A stretch of DNA of 64,000 bases from Gammaproteobacteria bacterium. GTDB lineage: Bacteria > Pseudomonadota > Gammaproteobacteria > Steroidobacterales > Steroidobacteraceae. Positions 9,037 through 18,911 of the stretch are shown piece by piece. The position numbers and the translations under genes are program-made. The number at the start of each line of letters is the position of its first letter. Position 1 is the first letter of the stretch. The stretch lies in contig DAHUYP010000012.1 in the NCBI GenBank assembly GCA_027315105.1, forward strand, positions 1-64,000, given 5' to 3'. The notes under the pieces are model-generated. The model worked only from the letters and a program-made list of their open reading frames with translations. It had not been told where the DNA came from and did not search any database.

Positions 9037-9075
9037 TTCTCAATCGACCCATATAGCACTAAACTAGTCCTAGTT
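9037..9075 (+). promoter_or_regulatory. Putative suf promoter with Rrf2-type palindromic operator
   Basis: A perfect inverted repeat AACTAG-TC-CTAGTT occupies 9062-9075, ending 13 bases before the regulator ATG. A TTCTCA (9037-9042) and TAAACT (9060-9065) pair with 17-base spacing would make a -35/-10 that the repeat overlaps. This is the position expected for an autorepressing Rrf2 Fe-S sensor. Promoter hexamers are only moderately close to consensus; the repeat itself is exact. Confidence 0.62.
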
Positions 9076-9088
9076 CGAGGTCCACCCC

Positions 9089-9589
9089 ATGTTGCGCATC
9101 AGCAAACTGACCGACTACGCCACGGTGATCCTGGCCCATCTGGCCGCACAGCCGGAGCAGCGATTTACCGCCGCGCAACTGGCCACGCAGACGCACGTGG
9201 CCGCGCCGACCGTCTCGAAGCTGCTCAAGCAGTTGCACCGGCGGCACCTGGTGCAGTCCACGCGCGGATTGCATGGCGGCTATCTGCTGGCGCGACCAGC
9301 CGCGCAGATCACGGCCGCGCACATCCTGGATGCGCTCGAAGGGCCCGTGGCGCTCACCGAATGCGCCGGCAACGAAAGCCAGTGCTGCATCGAGCGCACC
9401 TGCCAGGTCGGTCGGGCCTGGCAGCGCGTGAACCTGGCGATCCGCCGCTCGCTGCAGGAGATCACGCTGCTGGAACTGGCCGGCCTGAGCGGCGGCACCG
9501 CCGCCCCCTACCCCCCGATGCTCGATCGCGGCGTGCCGCTGTCCCTGGGCAGCATCGTGGCGCGCAGCCTGAAACGGCAACCGCTATGA
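9089..9589 (+). CDS. Rrf2-family SUF operon regulator
   Basis: IscR-like winged-helix transcription factor, 166 residues, of the group found at the head of gammaproteobacterial suf operons. The N-terminal wHTH (about residues 1-80) includes [27 protein letters not shown]. The Fe-S ligand region has Cys in [16 protein letters not shown] (residues about 91-106). It is predicted to sense cluster status and repress the operon, acting at the palindrome just upstream. ATG 9089; the stop overlaps the sufB start (ATGA). Confidence 0.9.
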   Translation: MLRISKLTDYATVILAHLAAQPEQRFTAAQLATQTHVAAPTVSKLLKQLHRRHLVQSTRGLHGGYLLARPAAQITAAHILDALEGPVALTECAGNESQCCIERTCQVGRAWQRVNLAIRRSLQEITLLELAGLSGGTAAPYPPMLDRGVPLSLGSIVARSLKRQPL

Positions 9590-11024
9590 GCACACCGGAC
9601 ATCGATGCCCTGGTCAACCGCAGCTACCGGCACGGCTTCGTCACCGACATCGACGCCGACACGGTACCGCCCGGGCTCGACGAGAGCGTCGTACGGCTGA
9701 TCTCGCGCAAGAAGGGCGAGCCGCAGTTCCTGCTCGACTGGCGACTGCGCGCGCTGCGCCACTGGCAGAGCATGCGCGAACCGCATTGGGCGCATTTGCG
9801 CTACCAGCCGATCGACTACGACGGCATTTCCTATTATTCGGCGCCCAAGCAGGCGAGCGACGGACCGAAGAGCCTGGCCGACGTCGATCCCAAGCTGCTC
9901 GCCACCTACGAGAAGCTCGGCGTGCCGCTGCACGAGCGCGCGCGCCTGGCCGGTGTGGCGGTCGATGCCGTATTCGACAGCGTCTCGGTCGCCACCACGT
10001 TCAAGGAACGCCTGGCGGCCGCCGGCGTGGTGTTCTGCCCGTTCTCGGAGGCGGCGCAGAAGCATCCCGCGCTGCTGGAGCAGTACCTGGGAACGGTCGT
10101 GCCCTACACCGACAATTTCTATGCCACGCTCAACTCGGCCGTGTTCAGCGACGGCTCGTTCGTCTACGTGCCGCGCGGCGTGCGCTGCCCGATGGAACTG
10201 TCGACCTACTTTCGCATCAATGCCGCCAAGACCGGCCAGTTCGAGCGCACGCTGATCATCGCCGATGAGGGCGCGTCGGTGAGCTATCTGGAGGGTTGCA
10301 CGGCGCCCATGCGCGACGAGAATCAGCTGCACGCCGCGGTCGTGGAGCTGATCGCGCTCGACGATGCGCAGATCAAGTACTCAACCGTGCAGAACTGGTA
10401 CCCGGGTGACGAGCAGGGCCGCGGCGGCATCTACAACTTCGTCACCAAACGCGGCGAGTGCCGCGGTCGCAACGCACGCATCTCCTGGACGCAGGTGGAA
10501 ACCGGCTCGGCGATCACGTGGAAGTACCCGAGCTGCATCCTGCGCGGCGAGAACTCGGTGGGCGAGTTCTACTCCGTGGCCACCACCAACCACTATCAGC
10601 AGGCCGACACCGGCAGCAAGATGATCCACATCGGTGCCAACACCCGCAGCACCATCATCTCCAAGGGTATCTCCGCCGGCCATGGACAGAACGCCTACCG
10701 CGGCCTGGTCAAGATCCTGCCCACGGCCGTCGGCGCGCGCAACTTCACCCAGTGCGACTCGCTGCTGATGGGCAAGCACTGCGGCGCCCATACCTTTCCC
10801 TACCTCGAGGTTCGCAATCCCACGGCGACCATCGAGCACGAGGCCAGTACCTCGCGCATCAGCGAGGAACAGCTGTTCTATTGCCTGCAACGCGGCATCG
10901 GCGCCGAGGATGCCGTCAACATGATCGTCAGCGGCTTTTGCCGCACCGTCTTCAAGGAGCTGCCGATGGAGTTTGCCGTGGAAGCCCAGAATCTGCTGGC
11001 CGTGAGCCTCGAAGGAGCGGTCGG

Positions 11025-11028
<4 letters not shown>
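9586..11028 (+). CDS. sufB: SufB scaffold subunit
   Basis: Core of the SufBCD Fe-S assembly complex. 480 residues, matching the family. Shows [22 protein letters not shown] at the C-terminus, the beta-helix region with YIPRG-like [19 protein letters not shown], and a Cys in YLEGCTAPM; the likely cluster/persulfide Cys lies in [10 protein letters not shown] near residue 387. ATG 9586 overlaps the regulator stop. Followed by sufC with a further ATGA overlap. Confidence 0.96.
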
Positions 11029-11831
<803 letters not shown>

Positions 11832-11844
11832 GGGCCCCACGAGC

Positions 11845-13131
11845 ATGAGCATGCCGGCAGCCACTGAGCGCATTGGCACCCTGGAGCGCATCCTGCGCGA
11901 CTACGAAGCGGTGGCCGCGCAGCTGCCCGACAGCGCGGTGGCCGCGGACACGCGCCGCCGCGCAGCGCGCGAGCTGGCGCGCCTGGGCTGGCCGTCGGCT
12001 CGCGATGAACAATGGCGCTATGCGAACCTGCGCGCGTTCGAGCGCGTGCCGGCGTTCCGGCCGGCGGCGCCCGCCGGCGCAACGGCAGCCGAGCAGGGCG
12101 CGGCGGGCGCGGCATTCGAGCTGCCGGCGCCCCTGCCCGGCTTCGAGCGCTGGGTCTACGTCGACGGGGTACGGCAGGGTCCGCCCGCGGCGGCCGCCGC
12201 GGCCGACGCAACGCCGTCCTGGAGCGCCGAGCAGCGCTTCGGGCTGCTGTGCGACATGTTTGCGGCCGACCGCGCGGCGCTTCGAATTCGAGGCCAGGCC
12301 GCGATCGAGCTGCTGTTCATCACCAGCAGTCGGGCGGCCGGTGCGGCCGTCTATCCGCGCCTGCAGGTCGAGCTCGAGGCCGGCAGCCGGCTCGCACTGG
12401 TCGAGCGCCACCTGGGAGTGCACGACGCGCCCTCGCTGGTGTGCGCCGGCGTTGCGATCGAGCTCGGCCGCGGCTCGCAGCTGCAGCACTACCGGCTGCA
12501 GCAGTGCGGCACGCAGGCGGTCTTTACCGATACGCTGTCGGCCCGGCTGTCCGAGGAGTCGAGCTACCAGGTGCGCCAGATCGGCATCGGTGCCGGCACC
12601 GCCCGCACCAGCGCCCGGGTCGCGCTCGCCGGTCGGGGGGCATCCCTCGGCTGGCAGGCCATTGCCGTCGGCCGCGGCGAGCAGGTGCATGACACGACGC
12701 TCGAGGTCGAGCACATGGCTCCCGGCACGCGCACGGAAGAAGTGTTTCGCGGTATCGCCGACGAGCGCTCGCGGCTTGCATTCAGCGGTCACATCCACAT
12801 CGATGCGGCGGCTCCCGGTTCCGAGGCGCGCCAATCGCTGCGCGGACTGATCGAAGGCGCAGGCGCCGAGATCGATCTGCGGCCGCGCCTGGAAATCAAT
12901 ACCGACGAGGTGCGCGCGCAGCACGGAGCCACCACCGGCCAGCTCGATGACAATCTGCTGTTCTACCTGCTCGCCCGTGGACTGGACCGCAAGACCGCGC
13001 GCGCGCTGCTCAAGTGGGCGTTCCTCGGCGATGTGCTGCGAGCGATCGATCTGCCGGCGCTGCGCAGCGCCGCCGAGCATGGCGCCGCCGGGCAATTGCC
13101 GGACGTCATGGCGGTCGGAGCGCTCGCATGA
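11845..13131 (+). CDS. sufD: SufD scaffold subunit
   Basis: Partner of SufB in the SufBC2D complex. 428 residues. The N-terminal helical part is Ala-rich; the C-terminal beta-helix has the conserved RPRLEINTDEVRAQHGATTGQL block and LFYLLARGLDRKTARALL, which is the SufB/SufD signature with the conserved His. Starts 13 bases after sufC at ATG 11845 (ATG 11851 is also possible). Stop overlaps the sufS start. Confidence 0.93.
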   Translation: MSMPAATERIGTLERILRDYEAVAAQLPDSAVAADTRRRAARELARLGWPSARDEQWRYANLRAFERVPAFRPAAPAGATAAEQGAAGAAFELPAPLPGFERWVYVDGVRQGPPAAAAAADATPSWSAEQRFGLLCDMFAADRAALRIRGQAAIELLFITSSRAAGAAVYPRLQVELEAGSRLALVERHLGVHDAPSLVCAGVAIELGRGSQLQHYRLQQCGTQAVFTDTLSARLSEESSYQVRQIGIGAGTARTSARVALAGRGASLGWQAIAVGRGEQVHDTTLEVEHMAPGTRTEEVFRGIADERSRLAFSGHIHIDAAAPGSEARQSLRGLIEGAGAEIDLRPRLEINTDEVRAQHGATTGQLDDNLLFYLLARGLDRKTARALLKWAFLGDVLRAIDLPALRSAAEHGAAGQLPDVMAVGALA

Positions 13132-14393
13132 GCAAGCCGGCCGCAGTCGCCCAGGCCGCGGCGCCCGCCGCGCCGGCCTTCGACGTGGCGCGCGTGCGCG
13201 CCGACTTTCCGATCCTGTCGCGCCAGATCCACGGTAAACCGCTGGTCTATCTGGACAGTGCCGCCTCTTCGCAGCGGCCGTTACCGGTGCTGCGGGCAGT
13301 CGAGCACTACGAAACCGCATTGCACGCCAACGTCCATCGTGGCGTTCACTCGCTGAGCCAATGGGCCACCGAGGCCTACGAGCACGCGCGCGAGATCGTG
13401 CGCCGCTTCCTCAACGCGCGCTCGACGCGCGAGATCGTGTTCGTGCGCGGCACCACCGAGGCCATCAACCTGGTGGCCAACAGCTGGGGCCGCGACCGGC
13501 TGTCCGCGGGCGACGAGATCCTGATCACGCACCTCGAGCATCACGCCAACATCGTGCCGTGGCAGATGGTCTGCGCCGCCACCGGCGCGCGTCTGCGCGC
13601 CGCGCCGGTCAGACCCAATGGTGAGCTCGACCTCGAGGCCTTTCGGGCGCTGTTGCATCCGCGCACGCGGCTGGTCGCGGTGGCACACGTCTCCAATGCG
13701 CTCGGCACCATCCTGCCGGTGCAGGAGATCGTGCGTCTCGCGCATGCGCGTGGCGTGCCGGTGCTGCTCGACGGCGCGCAGGCGATCGCGCACGAAGCCG
13801 TGGACGTGCAGGCGCTCGATTGCGACTTCTATGCCTTTTCCGGCCACAAGGTCTACGCCCCGACCGGCATCGGCGTGCTCTACGGCCGCGAATCGCTGCT
13901 CGATGCGATGCCGCCATGGCAGGGCGGCGGCGACATGATCCTCTCGGTCGGCATCGACAGCAGCACCTACAACGAGCTGCCCTGGAAGTTCGAGGCCGGG
14001 ACCCCGAACATCTCCGGTGCGGTCGGCCTGGGCGCCGCTCTCGAGTACGTCGAGGCGCTGGGGCGGCGGGCGATCGGCGCCCACGAACACTCGCTGCTCG
14101 AGGTCGCGACCGAGCGCCTGGCGGCACTGCCGCGGCTGCGGCTGGTCGGCACGGCGCCGGCCAAGGCCGCGGTGATCTCGTTCACCATCGACGGCGTGCA
14201 TCCGCATGACATCGGCACCATCCTCGACAGCGAGGGCGTTGCGATCCGCACCGGACACCATTGTGCGATGCCGATCATGGAGCTCTACGGTCTGGCGGCC
14301 ACCGCGCGCGCTTCCTTTGCCTGCTACAACAGCCTCGAGGACATCGACCGGCTGCTCGAAGGGTTGCGCAAGGTGCGCGAGCTGTTTGCCTGA
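13128..14393 (+). CDS. sufS: SufS group II cysteine desulfurase
   Basis: PLP enzyme that removes sulfur from cysteine as a persulfide for cluster assembly. 421 residues. The PLP Lys is in FSGHKVYAP (Lys 241) and the catalytic Cys in RTGHHCAMP (Cys 379), the group II spacing. A short Ala-rich N-terminal tail precedes FDVARVRADFPILS. In SUF systems with SufU the sulfur is passed to the zinc-bound Cys of SufU rather than to SufE; sufU follows here after 19 bases and no sufE is present. Confidence 0.95.
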   Translation: MSKPAAVAQAAAPAAPAFDVARVRADFPILSRQIHGKPLVYLDSAASSQRPLPVLRAVEHYETALHANVHRGVHSLSQWATEAYEHAREIVRRFLNARSTREIVFVRGTTEAINLVANSWGRDRLSAGDEILITHLEHHANIVPWQMVCAATGARLRAAPVRPNGELDLEAFRALLHPRTRLVAVAHVSNALGTILPVQEIVRLAHARGVPVLLDGAQAIAHEAVDVQALDCDFYAFSGHKVYAPTGIGVLYGRESLLDAMPPWQGGGDMILSVGIDSSTYNELPWKFEAGTPNISGAVGLGAALEYVEALGRRAIGAHEHSLLEVATERLAALPRLRLVGTAPAKAAVISFTIDGVHPHDIGTILDSEGVAIRTGHHCAMPIMELYGLAATARASFACYNSLEDIDRLLEGLRKVRELFA

Positions 14394-14412
14394 TCCGACA
14401 GGTGAAGCGCAG

Positions 14413-14856
14413 ATGGACCTGAAAGAGCTGTACCGCGAAGTGATACTCGACCACAACCGCACGCCGCGTAACTTCGGCCGCCTTGAAGACGCGGATGCCC
14501 GGGCCGAAGGCCACAATCCGCTGTGCGGCGACCAGCTCAGCGTCACGCTGCGCCTGCAGGGCGATCGGGTCGCGGATCTGCGATTCGAGGGCCGGGGCTG
14601 CGCCATCTCCGTGGCCTCGGCCTCGCTGATGACCGAGGCGGTCAAGGGCCGCAGTCGCGAGGAGATCGCACGCTTGTATGGCGAGGTGCATGCCTTGCTG
14701 ACCGATCGCACGCGCGCGCCGGCCGGCGACCTCGGCAAGCTCATGGCGTTGGCCGGCGTCGCCGAGTTCCCCGCGCGCGTCAAGTGCGCGAGCCTGTGCT
14801 GGCACACGCTCAACGCCGCGCTCGAGCGCGCCCCGGCGCCGGCATCGACGGAGTGA
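14413..14856 (+). CDS. sufU: SufU-type zinc sulfurtransferase / IscU-like protein
   Basis: 147 residues, similar to Bacillus SufU. Cys 38 (HNPLCGDQL, with the conserved Asp two residues on), Cys 63 (GRGCAISVASASLM) and Cys 125 (ARVKCASLCWHTL) mark the zinc/cluster site, and the insertion between the second and third Cys (a Gly/Arg-rich loop) is the feature that separates SufU from IscU. It lacks the LPPVK motif used by HscA chaperones. Likely accepts sulfur from SufS. ATG 14413 is chosen because it starts the MDLKELYREVILDHN block. Confidence 0.9.
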   Translation: MDLKELYREVILDHNRTPRNFGRLEDADARAEGHNPLCGDQLSVTLRLQGDRVADLRFEGRGCAISVASASLMTEAVKGRSREEIARLYGEVHALLTDRTRAPAGDLGKLMALAGVAEFPARVKCASLCWHTLNAALERAPAPASTE

Positions 14857-15414
14857 ATGATGCGGGCCTACGAGAATGAACCGGTGGTGATACAGCGTGA
14901 CGTCGAGGCCATCATGGTACCGTCGGGTCAGCCGATCACCCTGAAGCTGGGCCTGGCCGGCTACATCACCCAGGCGCTCGGCGGCAGTTTCACGCTCTAT
15001 GTCGAGGGCAATCTCTACCGGCTGTCGGGCGAGCAGGCGGATGCGATCGGCAAGGAAGTGACCCGAGCGCCCGAGCTGCCGCCCAACGCCACCGAGGACG
15101 ACGTGCGCGAGCTCGCCTGGGAGCAGATGCGCGGCTGCTTCGATCCCGAGATCCCGATCAATATCGTCGACCTGGGCCTCGTGTACGAATGCAAGGTGGA
15201 ATCCAACGAGGACCACACGCGCGACGTCAGCGTCAGCATGACGCTGACCGCTCCGGGATGCGGCATGGGCGACGTGCTGGTGCAGGACGTGCGCGAGAAG
15301 ATCGCGGCCATCCCGACCGTGCGCGACGTCAACGTGACGCTGACCTTCGATCCGCCCTGGAACCAGTCCATGATGTCGGAAGCGGCGCGCCTGCAGACCG
15401 GCATGACCTGGTAG
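14857..15414 (+). CDS. sufT: SufT, MIP18/DUF59-family Fe-S assembly protein
   Basis: 185 residues. The N-terminal 80 residues are specific to the SUF-linked form (RDVEAIMVPSG). The C-terminal DUF59 domain has EIPINIVDLGLVYE and LTAPGCGMGDVL with the conserved Cys near residue 130. Members are implicated in cluster delivery or maturation under iron limitation. Starts immediately after the sufU stop (TGA ATG ATG; the second ATG at 14860 is equally usable). Last gene of the suf operon. Confidence 0.9.
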   Translation: MMRAYENEPVVIQRDVEAIMVPSGQPITLKLGLAGYITQALGGSFTLYVEGNLYRLSGEQADAIGKEVTRAPELPPNATEDDVRELAWEQMRGCFDPEIPINIVDLGLVYECKVESNEDHTRDVSVSMTLTAPGCGMGDVLVQDVREKIAAIPTVRDVNVTLTFDPPWNQSMMSEAARLQTGMTW

Positions 15415-15425
15415 TCATCGAAGGC

Positions 15426-15905
15426 ATGAGGCAATTGTTGCTGCTGCGGCACGCCGAAGCACGGCCGTCGCGACCCGAACTGCCCGATCAGGATCGCCCT
15501 TTGAGCGCGCGCGGCCGCACCGAGGCGCTCGACGCCGCGCGCTGCATTGCCGGCACCGGCCTGAACGTGGATGCGATGCTGGTCAGCCCCGCCCTGCGAA
15601 CCCATGAGACCGCGCTGATCGTCGCCGCCGAGCTCGATCTCGCCGTCGGGCTGCGCCTGGAGCCGGCGCTGTATCCGGGCGCTGCCGAAGCGCTGTGGCC
15701 GCCCCTGCATCGCGTCCGAGCGCAGGCGCAGACGGTGCTGATGGTCGGCCACAATCCGGGCTTGAGCGAGCTGGCGCGGCGCTGTGCAGGCGGGGCGCAG
15801 TCGATCGAGCTGCGCACCGGCGGCCTGTGTCGCGTCGACTTCGACTGCGAGTCATGGCATGGCGCGCGAGCCGAAGCCGCGACGTCGCTCGCGGTGCTGC
15901 GCTAG
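15426..15905 (+). CDS. sixA: SixA-type phosphohistidine phosphatase
   Basis: Histidine phosphatase superfamily protein, 159 residues. The catalytic LLLRHAEA motif is at residues 4-11 and the second His is in MVGHNPGLSELA; E. coli SixA dephosphorylates phosphohistidine in NPr/ArcB-type carriers. The start at ATG 15426 is 11 bases after sufT, so it may be cotranscribed with suf although no functional link is known. The stop lies three bases before the next gene. Confidence 0.85.
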   Translation: MRQLLLLRHAEARPSRPELPDQDRPLSARGRTEALDAARCIAGTGLNVDAMLVSPALRTHETALIVAAELDLAVGLRLEPALYPGAAEALWPPLHRVRAQAQTVLMVGHNPGLSELARRCAGGAQSIELRTGGLCRVDFDCESWHGARAEAATSLAVLR

Positions 15906-15908
15906 GCG

Positions 15909-16574
15909 ATGAAGGCGCCGGCCGCGCCGCCCGCCACGCGCCCGGTCCCGGCGGCGGCGGACGAGATCCGGGTGGTGCTGTTCGACGTCGGCGGCGTATT
16001 GGTCGAGCTGGGCGGCGTTGAGGCCATGCTGCAGTGGCTCGGGCACCGGCTCACAGCCGAGCAGCTCTGGCAACGCTGGTTGCGCTCGCCGTCGGTGCGG
16101 GCCTTCGAGACCGGGCGCAGCGACGCGATGCAGTTTGCCATCGGCCTGCTCGAGGAACTGCAGCTGACGCTCGATCCGCAGCACTTTCTGAATTCGTTCA
16201 TCGGCTGGCCGAGCGGCTTGTATCCCGGCGCTCTGGAACTGGCGAACCGCATCCCGCCGCAGTACCGGCGCGCCCTGCTCTCCAACAGCAACTCGCTGCA
16301 CTGGCCGCGCGTGCTCGACGGCATGGGTCTGCGCTGCGCTTTCGAGCATCACTACGCCTCGCACCTGATCGGCAAGATCAAACCCGATGCGGAGGCATTC
16401 GAGCACGTGCTGCAATCGCTGGGCTGCCGCGCCGGCGAGGTGCTGTTTCTGGACGACAACGTGCTCAACGTCGAGGCTGCGCGGCAATTGGGAATGCGGG
16501 CCGAGCAGGTGCGCGGAGTGCTCGAGGCGCAGCACACGCTGCAGCAGGCGGGCATCATCGCCGCCAGCGGCTAG
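15909..16574 (+). CDS. HAD subfamily IA hydrolase (YihX-like)
   Basis: Haloacid-dehalogenase-fold phosphatase of 221 residues. Motif I is FDVGGVL, with the second Asp replaced by Gly as in the YihX-like alpha-D-glucose-1-phosphatase group; motif II Ser is in LLSNSNS; motif III Lys in GKIKPDAEAF; motif IV is FLDDN. A cap domain lies between residues about 35 and 110. Substrate cannot be read from sequence. An Ala/Pro-rich 20-residue leader precedes the domain. Confidence 0.85.
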   Translation: MKAPAAPPATRPVPAAADEIRVVLFDVGGVLVELGGVEAMLQWLGHRLTAEQLWQRWLRSPSVRAFETGRSDAMQFAIGLLEELQLTLDPQHFLNSFIGWPSGLYPGALELANRIPPQYRRALLSNSNSLHWPRVLDGMGLRCAFEHHYASHLIGKIKPDAEAFEHVLQSLGCRAGEVLFLDDNVLNVEAARQLGMRAEQVRGVLEAQHTLQQAGIIAASG

Positions 16575-16762
16575 CCGGACCGCCGCCGGCGGCCGGCCGC
16601 CGCCACGGACGGCAGCCCGGCGGGTCGAGGCCGGCCCGGCCGCGCTTCGGATCCGGTCGCGGGAATTCGAGCGCGCCGATGCGGCCATCACATCGGCGCG
16701 GCTGCAGTAGACTTCACGCCACAGCGCAGCCCGCCCTGCGCATGCCGACAGGATCGAGGCCC

Positions 16763-18127
16763 ATGCAGGCTGCAGACCCAGCTGCCGACGAACATCGTCC
16801 CGATCCTGCGCTCGCCAGGATACCCGCGACCCTGGTGCAGCCGGGCGCCGCCGGCTTCTGGCTTGCAATCATCCTGACCGGAATCGGCGCCGGCCTCAGT
16901 GCGGCACTGCTGACCTCGCTGTTGTCGGCCATCCAGCACTGGATGTGGCCGCCGCGTACTGCGGGATTGCTGGATGCCGCCATAGCAGCCGCTCCATGGC
17001 ATCACGTCGCGGTGCTGCTGGGCGCCGGTCTGGCGACCGGCCTTGGACAGGTGGCGCTGCGGCATCTGACCAGCGCCAACGGCATCGAGATCACCACCGC
17101 GATCTGGTTCCAGGCCGGACGCCTGCCGGCATTGCGTACCGCCGGCAGCGCACTGCTGTCGGTCGTCATCGTCGGCATGGGCGCATCGCTCGGCCGCGAG
17201 GGCGCCCCCAAGCAGGCCGGCGCCGTGATCGCCAACGCACTGGCCGACCGGCGCGGCCTGTCCGACGAGCAGCGCCGGCTGCTGGTGGCCTGCGGCGCCG
17301 GCGCCGGCATGGCGGCCGCCTACGATGTGCCGCTCGGCGGCGCCCTGTTCGCGCTGGAAGTGCTGCGCGGCGTACTGGCACTGCGGCTGGTGCTGCCCGC
17401 GTTGGCCGCGTCGCTGATCGCCACTCTGGTCTCCTGGATTATGCTGCCCAACGCACCCACCTACGTCATCCCGCGCTACGACAGCCCGCTGTCCGGCATC
17501 GCCTGGGCGCTGCTCGCCGGACCCATTGCCGGGCTGGTGTCGGTCGGCTACGTCCGGCTCATGGCGATGGCCGATCGTTACCGGCCGCAGGGCTGGCTGC
17601 GTCTGATCGCCCCGGCGCTGGTCCTGAGCGTACTCGGCGCGGTCTCGATCCCATTTCCGCAGCTGCTCGGCAACGGCAAGGACATCGCGCAGCTAGCCTT
17701 CATCGGACCGATCGCGCCGGCGCTGTTGCTGGCACTGCTGGTGCTCAAGCCTCTGGCGACCGCCGCTTGCCTCGGCAGCGGCGCGCCGGGCGGGCTGTTC
17801 ACACCGACGCTGACGCTCGGTGCGCTGCTGGGCGGGCTCTTGGGTCACCTGTGGAGCGCCGTCTGGCCCGGCCTGCCCCCGGGCCTGTGCGCGCTGGTCG
17901 GTGCCGGCGCCGTGCTGGCCGCCACCACCCAAGGACCCATCTCGGCGGTCGTCCTGATGATCGAGCTCACGGGACGGGACCATTCGATCCTGGTGCCGCT
18001 GTTGTTCGCGGTGGTCGCCGCCACGCTGGTCGCGCGCACGAGCGACCGACGCTCGATCTACGATGCGCGCCTGAGCGATCAGGAGCTGACCCAGCGACAG
18101 AGAGTGCGCGATCCGTCGTCGCATTGA
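16763..18127 (+). CDS. CLC-family anion channel/transporter without CBS domains
   Basis: Polytopic CLC protein, 454 residues, about ten to twelve helices. The gating-Glu motif GREG is present (SLGREGAPKQ). The GxFxP loop appears as GAPGGLFTPTL and the last pore motif as TTQGPISAVVLM. Two key positions differ from the Cl/H exchangers: the Ser of GSGIP is replaced (SANGIE), and the internal proton Glu (E203 in E. coli) is Val in LFALEVLR. That pattern fits a channel or a member with other anion preference; I cannot tell which. ATG 16763 has GAGG at good spacing. A leader of about 190 bases separates it from the HAD gene. Confidence 0.88.
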   Translation: MQAADPAADEHRPDPALARIPATLVQPGAAGFWLAIILTGIGAGLSAALLTSLLSAIQHWMWPPRTAGLLDAAIAAAPWHHVAVLLGAGLATGLGQVALRHLTSANGIEITTAIWFQAGRLPALRTAGSALLSVVIVGMGASLGREGAPKQAGAVIANALADRRGLSDEQRRLLVACGAGAGMAAAYDVPLGGALFALEVLRGVLALRLVLPALAASLIATLVSWIMLPNAPTYVIPRYDSPLSGIAWALLAGPIAGLVSVGYVRLMAMADRYRPQGWLRLIAPALVLSVLGAVSIPFPQLLGNGKDIAQLAFIGPIAPALLLALLVLKPLATAACLGSGAPGGLFTPTLTLGALLGGLLGHLWSAVWPGLPPGLCALVGAGAVLAATTQGPISAVVLMIELTGRDHSILVPLLFAVVAATLVARTSDRRSIYDARLSDQELTQRQRVRDPSSH

Positions 18128-18182
18128 CGGCTTGCCGTCGGATGCCGGGCGCGTGCCGCCGCGCCGCTCCGTGCCCAACCCT

Positions 18183-18911
18183 TCAGCGACGTGCCGGCCG
18201 GGGCGCCGCGCGCTCGCGCCACAGCACCGCGCCGCCCTCGATGCCGGCGTCGTTGGAGACCAGCGTGACGTTGCGCGGCAACTGCAGCGACACTTTCCTC
18301 GCGTTGCCGCCACCGATGAACAGATGATCGTAGTGCAGCAGCGATTCGAGGATGCCGATCGTGCGCTCGACGCGCCGGTTCCAGCGCTTCCGGCCGCAGT
18401 GTTTGAGCGCGGCATCGCCCACATAGTCGTTATAGGTCATGTTCCCGTGGATCGGATGATGGGCCAGCTCCATGTGCGGCATGATGTCACCGTCGCGAAA
18501 CAGGCCGGTACCGGCGCCGGTGCCGAGCGTCAGGACCAATTCCAGCCCACTGCCCCGGATCACGGCCAGGCCCTGCATCTCGGCATCGTTGATCAGGCGC
18601 GCCGGCGCACCGCCGAGCCGCCGCGACAAGGTCTTCGCCAGCTCGAAATTCGTCCAGTGCCTGGACTGCCAGTGCGGCGCGGTCAGCACACGGCCAGCGC
18701 GCACGACACCGGGGAAACCGATGGCGATGCACTCGAACGGCGGCAGCGGCTTGACCAGCCGCACCAGCGCATCGACCATGACGGCCGGCGGGCACGGATC
18801 GGGGGTCCGCACGCGCAGTTTGTCCGTCACCATGCGGCCGCGCGCATCGATGAGCGCCGCCTTCAGATAGGTACCGCCGATATCGATGCCGAGGATCCGC
18901 GCCGCGCCCAT
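18183..18911 (-). CDS. ppgK: ROK-family kinase, probable polyphosphate glucokinase
   Basis: 242 residues, the size of polyphosphate/ATP glucokinases. Features: phosphate-binding GIDIGGTYLKAALID; RTPDP; IGFPGVV; catalytic Asp in RLINDAEMQG; TLGTGAGTGLF; and a C-terminal LFIGGGNARKV. The ROK zinc CxCGxxGC motif is absent, as in PpgK. Expected role: phosphorylation of glucose with polyphosphate or ATP. ATG 18911 overlaps the transaldolase stop (ATGA), so the two genes are coupled. Assignment to PpgK rather than another ROK kinase is by motif resemblance. Confidence 0.78.
   Translation of the reverse strand: MGAARILGIDIGGTYLKAALIDARGRMVTDKLRVRTPDPCPPAVMVDALVRLVKPLPPFECIAIGFPGVVRAGRVLTAPHWQSRHWTNFELAKTLSRRLGGAPARLINDAEMQGLAVIRGSGLELVLTLGTGAGTGLFRDGDIMPHMELAHHPIHGNMTYNDYVGDAALKHCGRKRWNRRVERTIGILESLLHYDHLFIGGGNARKVSLQLPRNVTLVSNDAGIEGGAVLWRERAAPRPARR

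Noticed and set aside
13281-14813. 510-codon minus-strand frame opposite sufS and sufU
   Set aside because: Antisense shadow of two genes with complete catalytic motifs on the plus strand.
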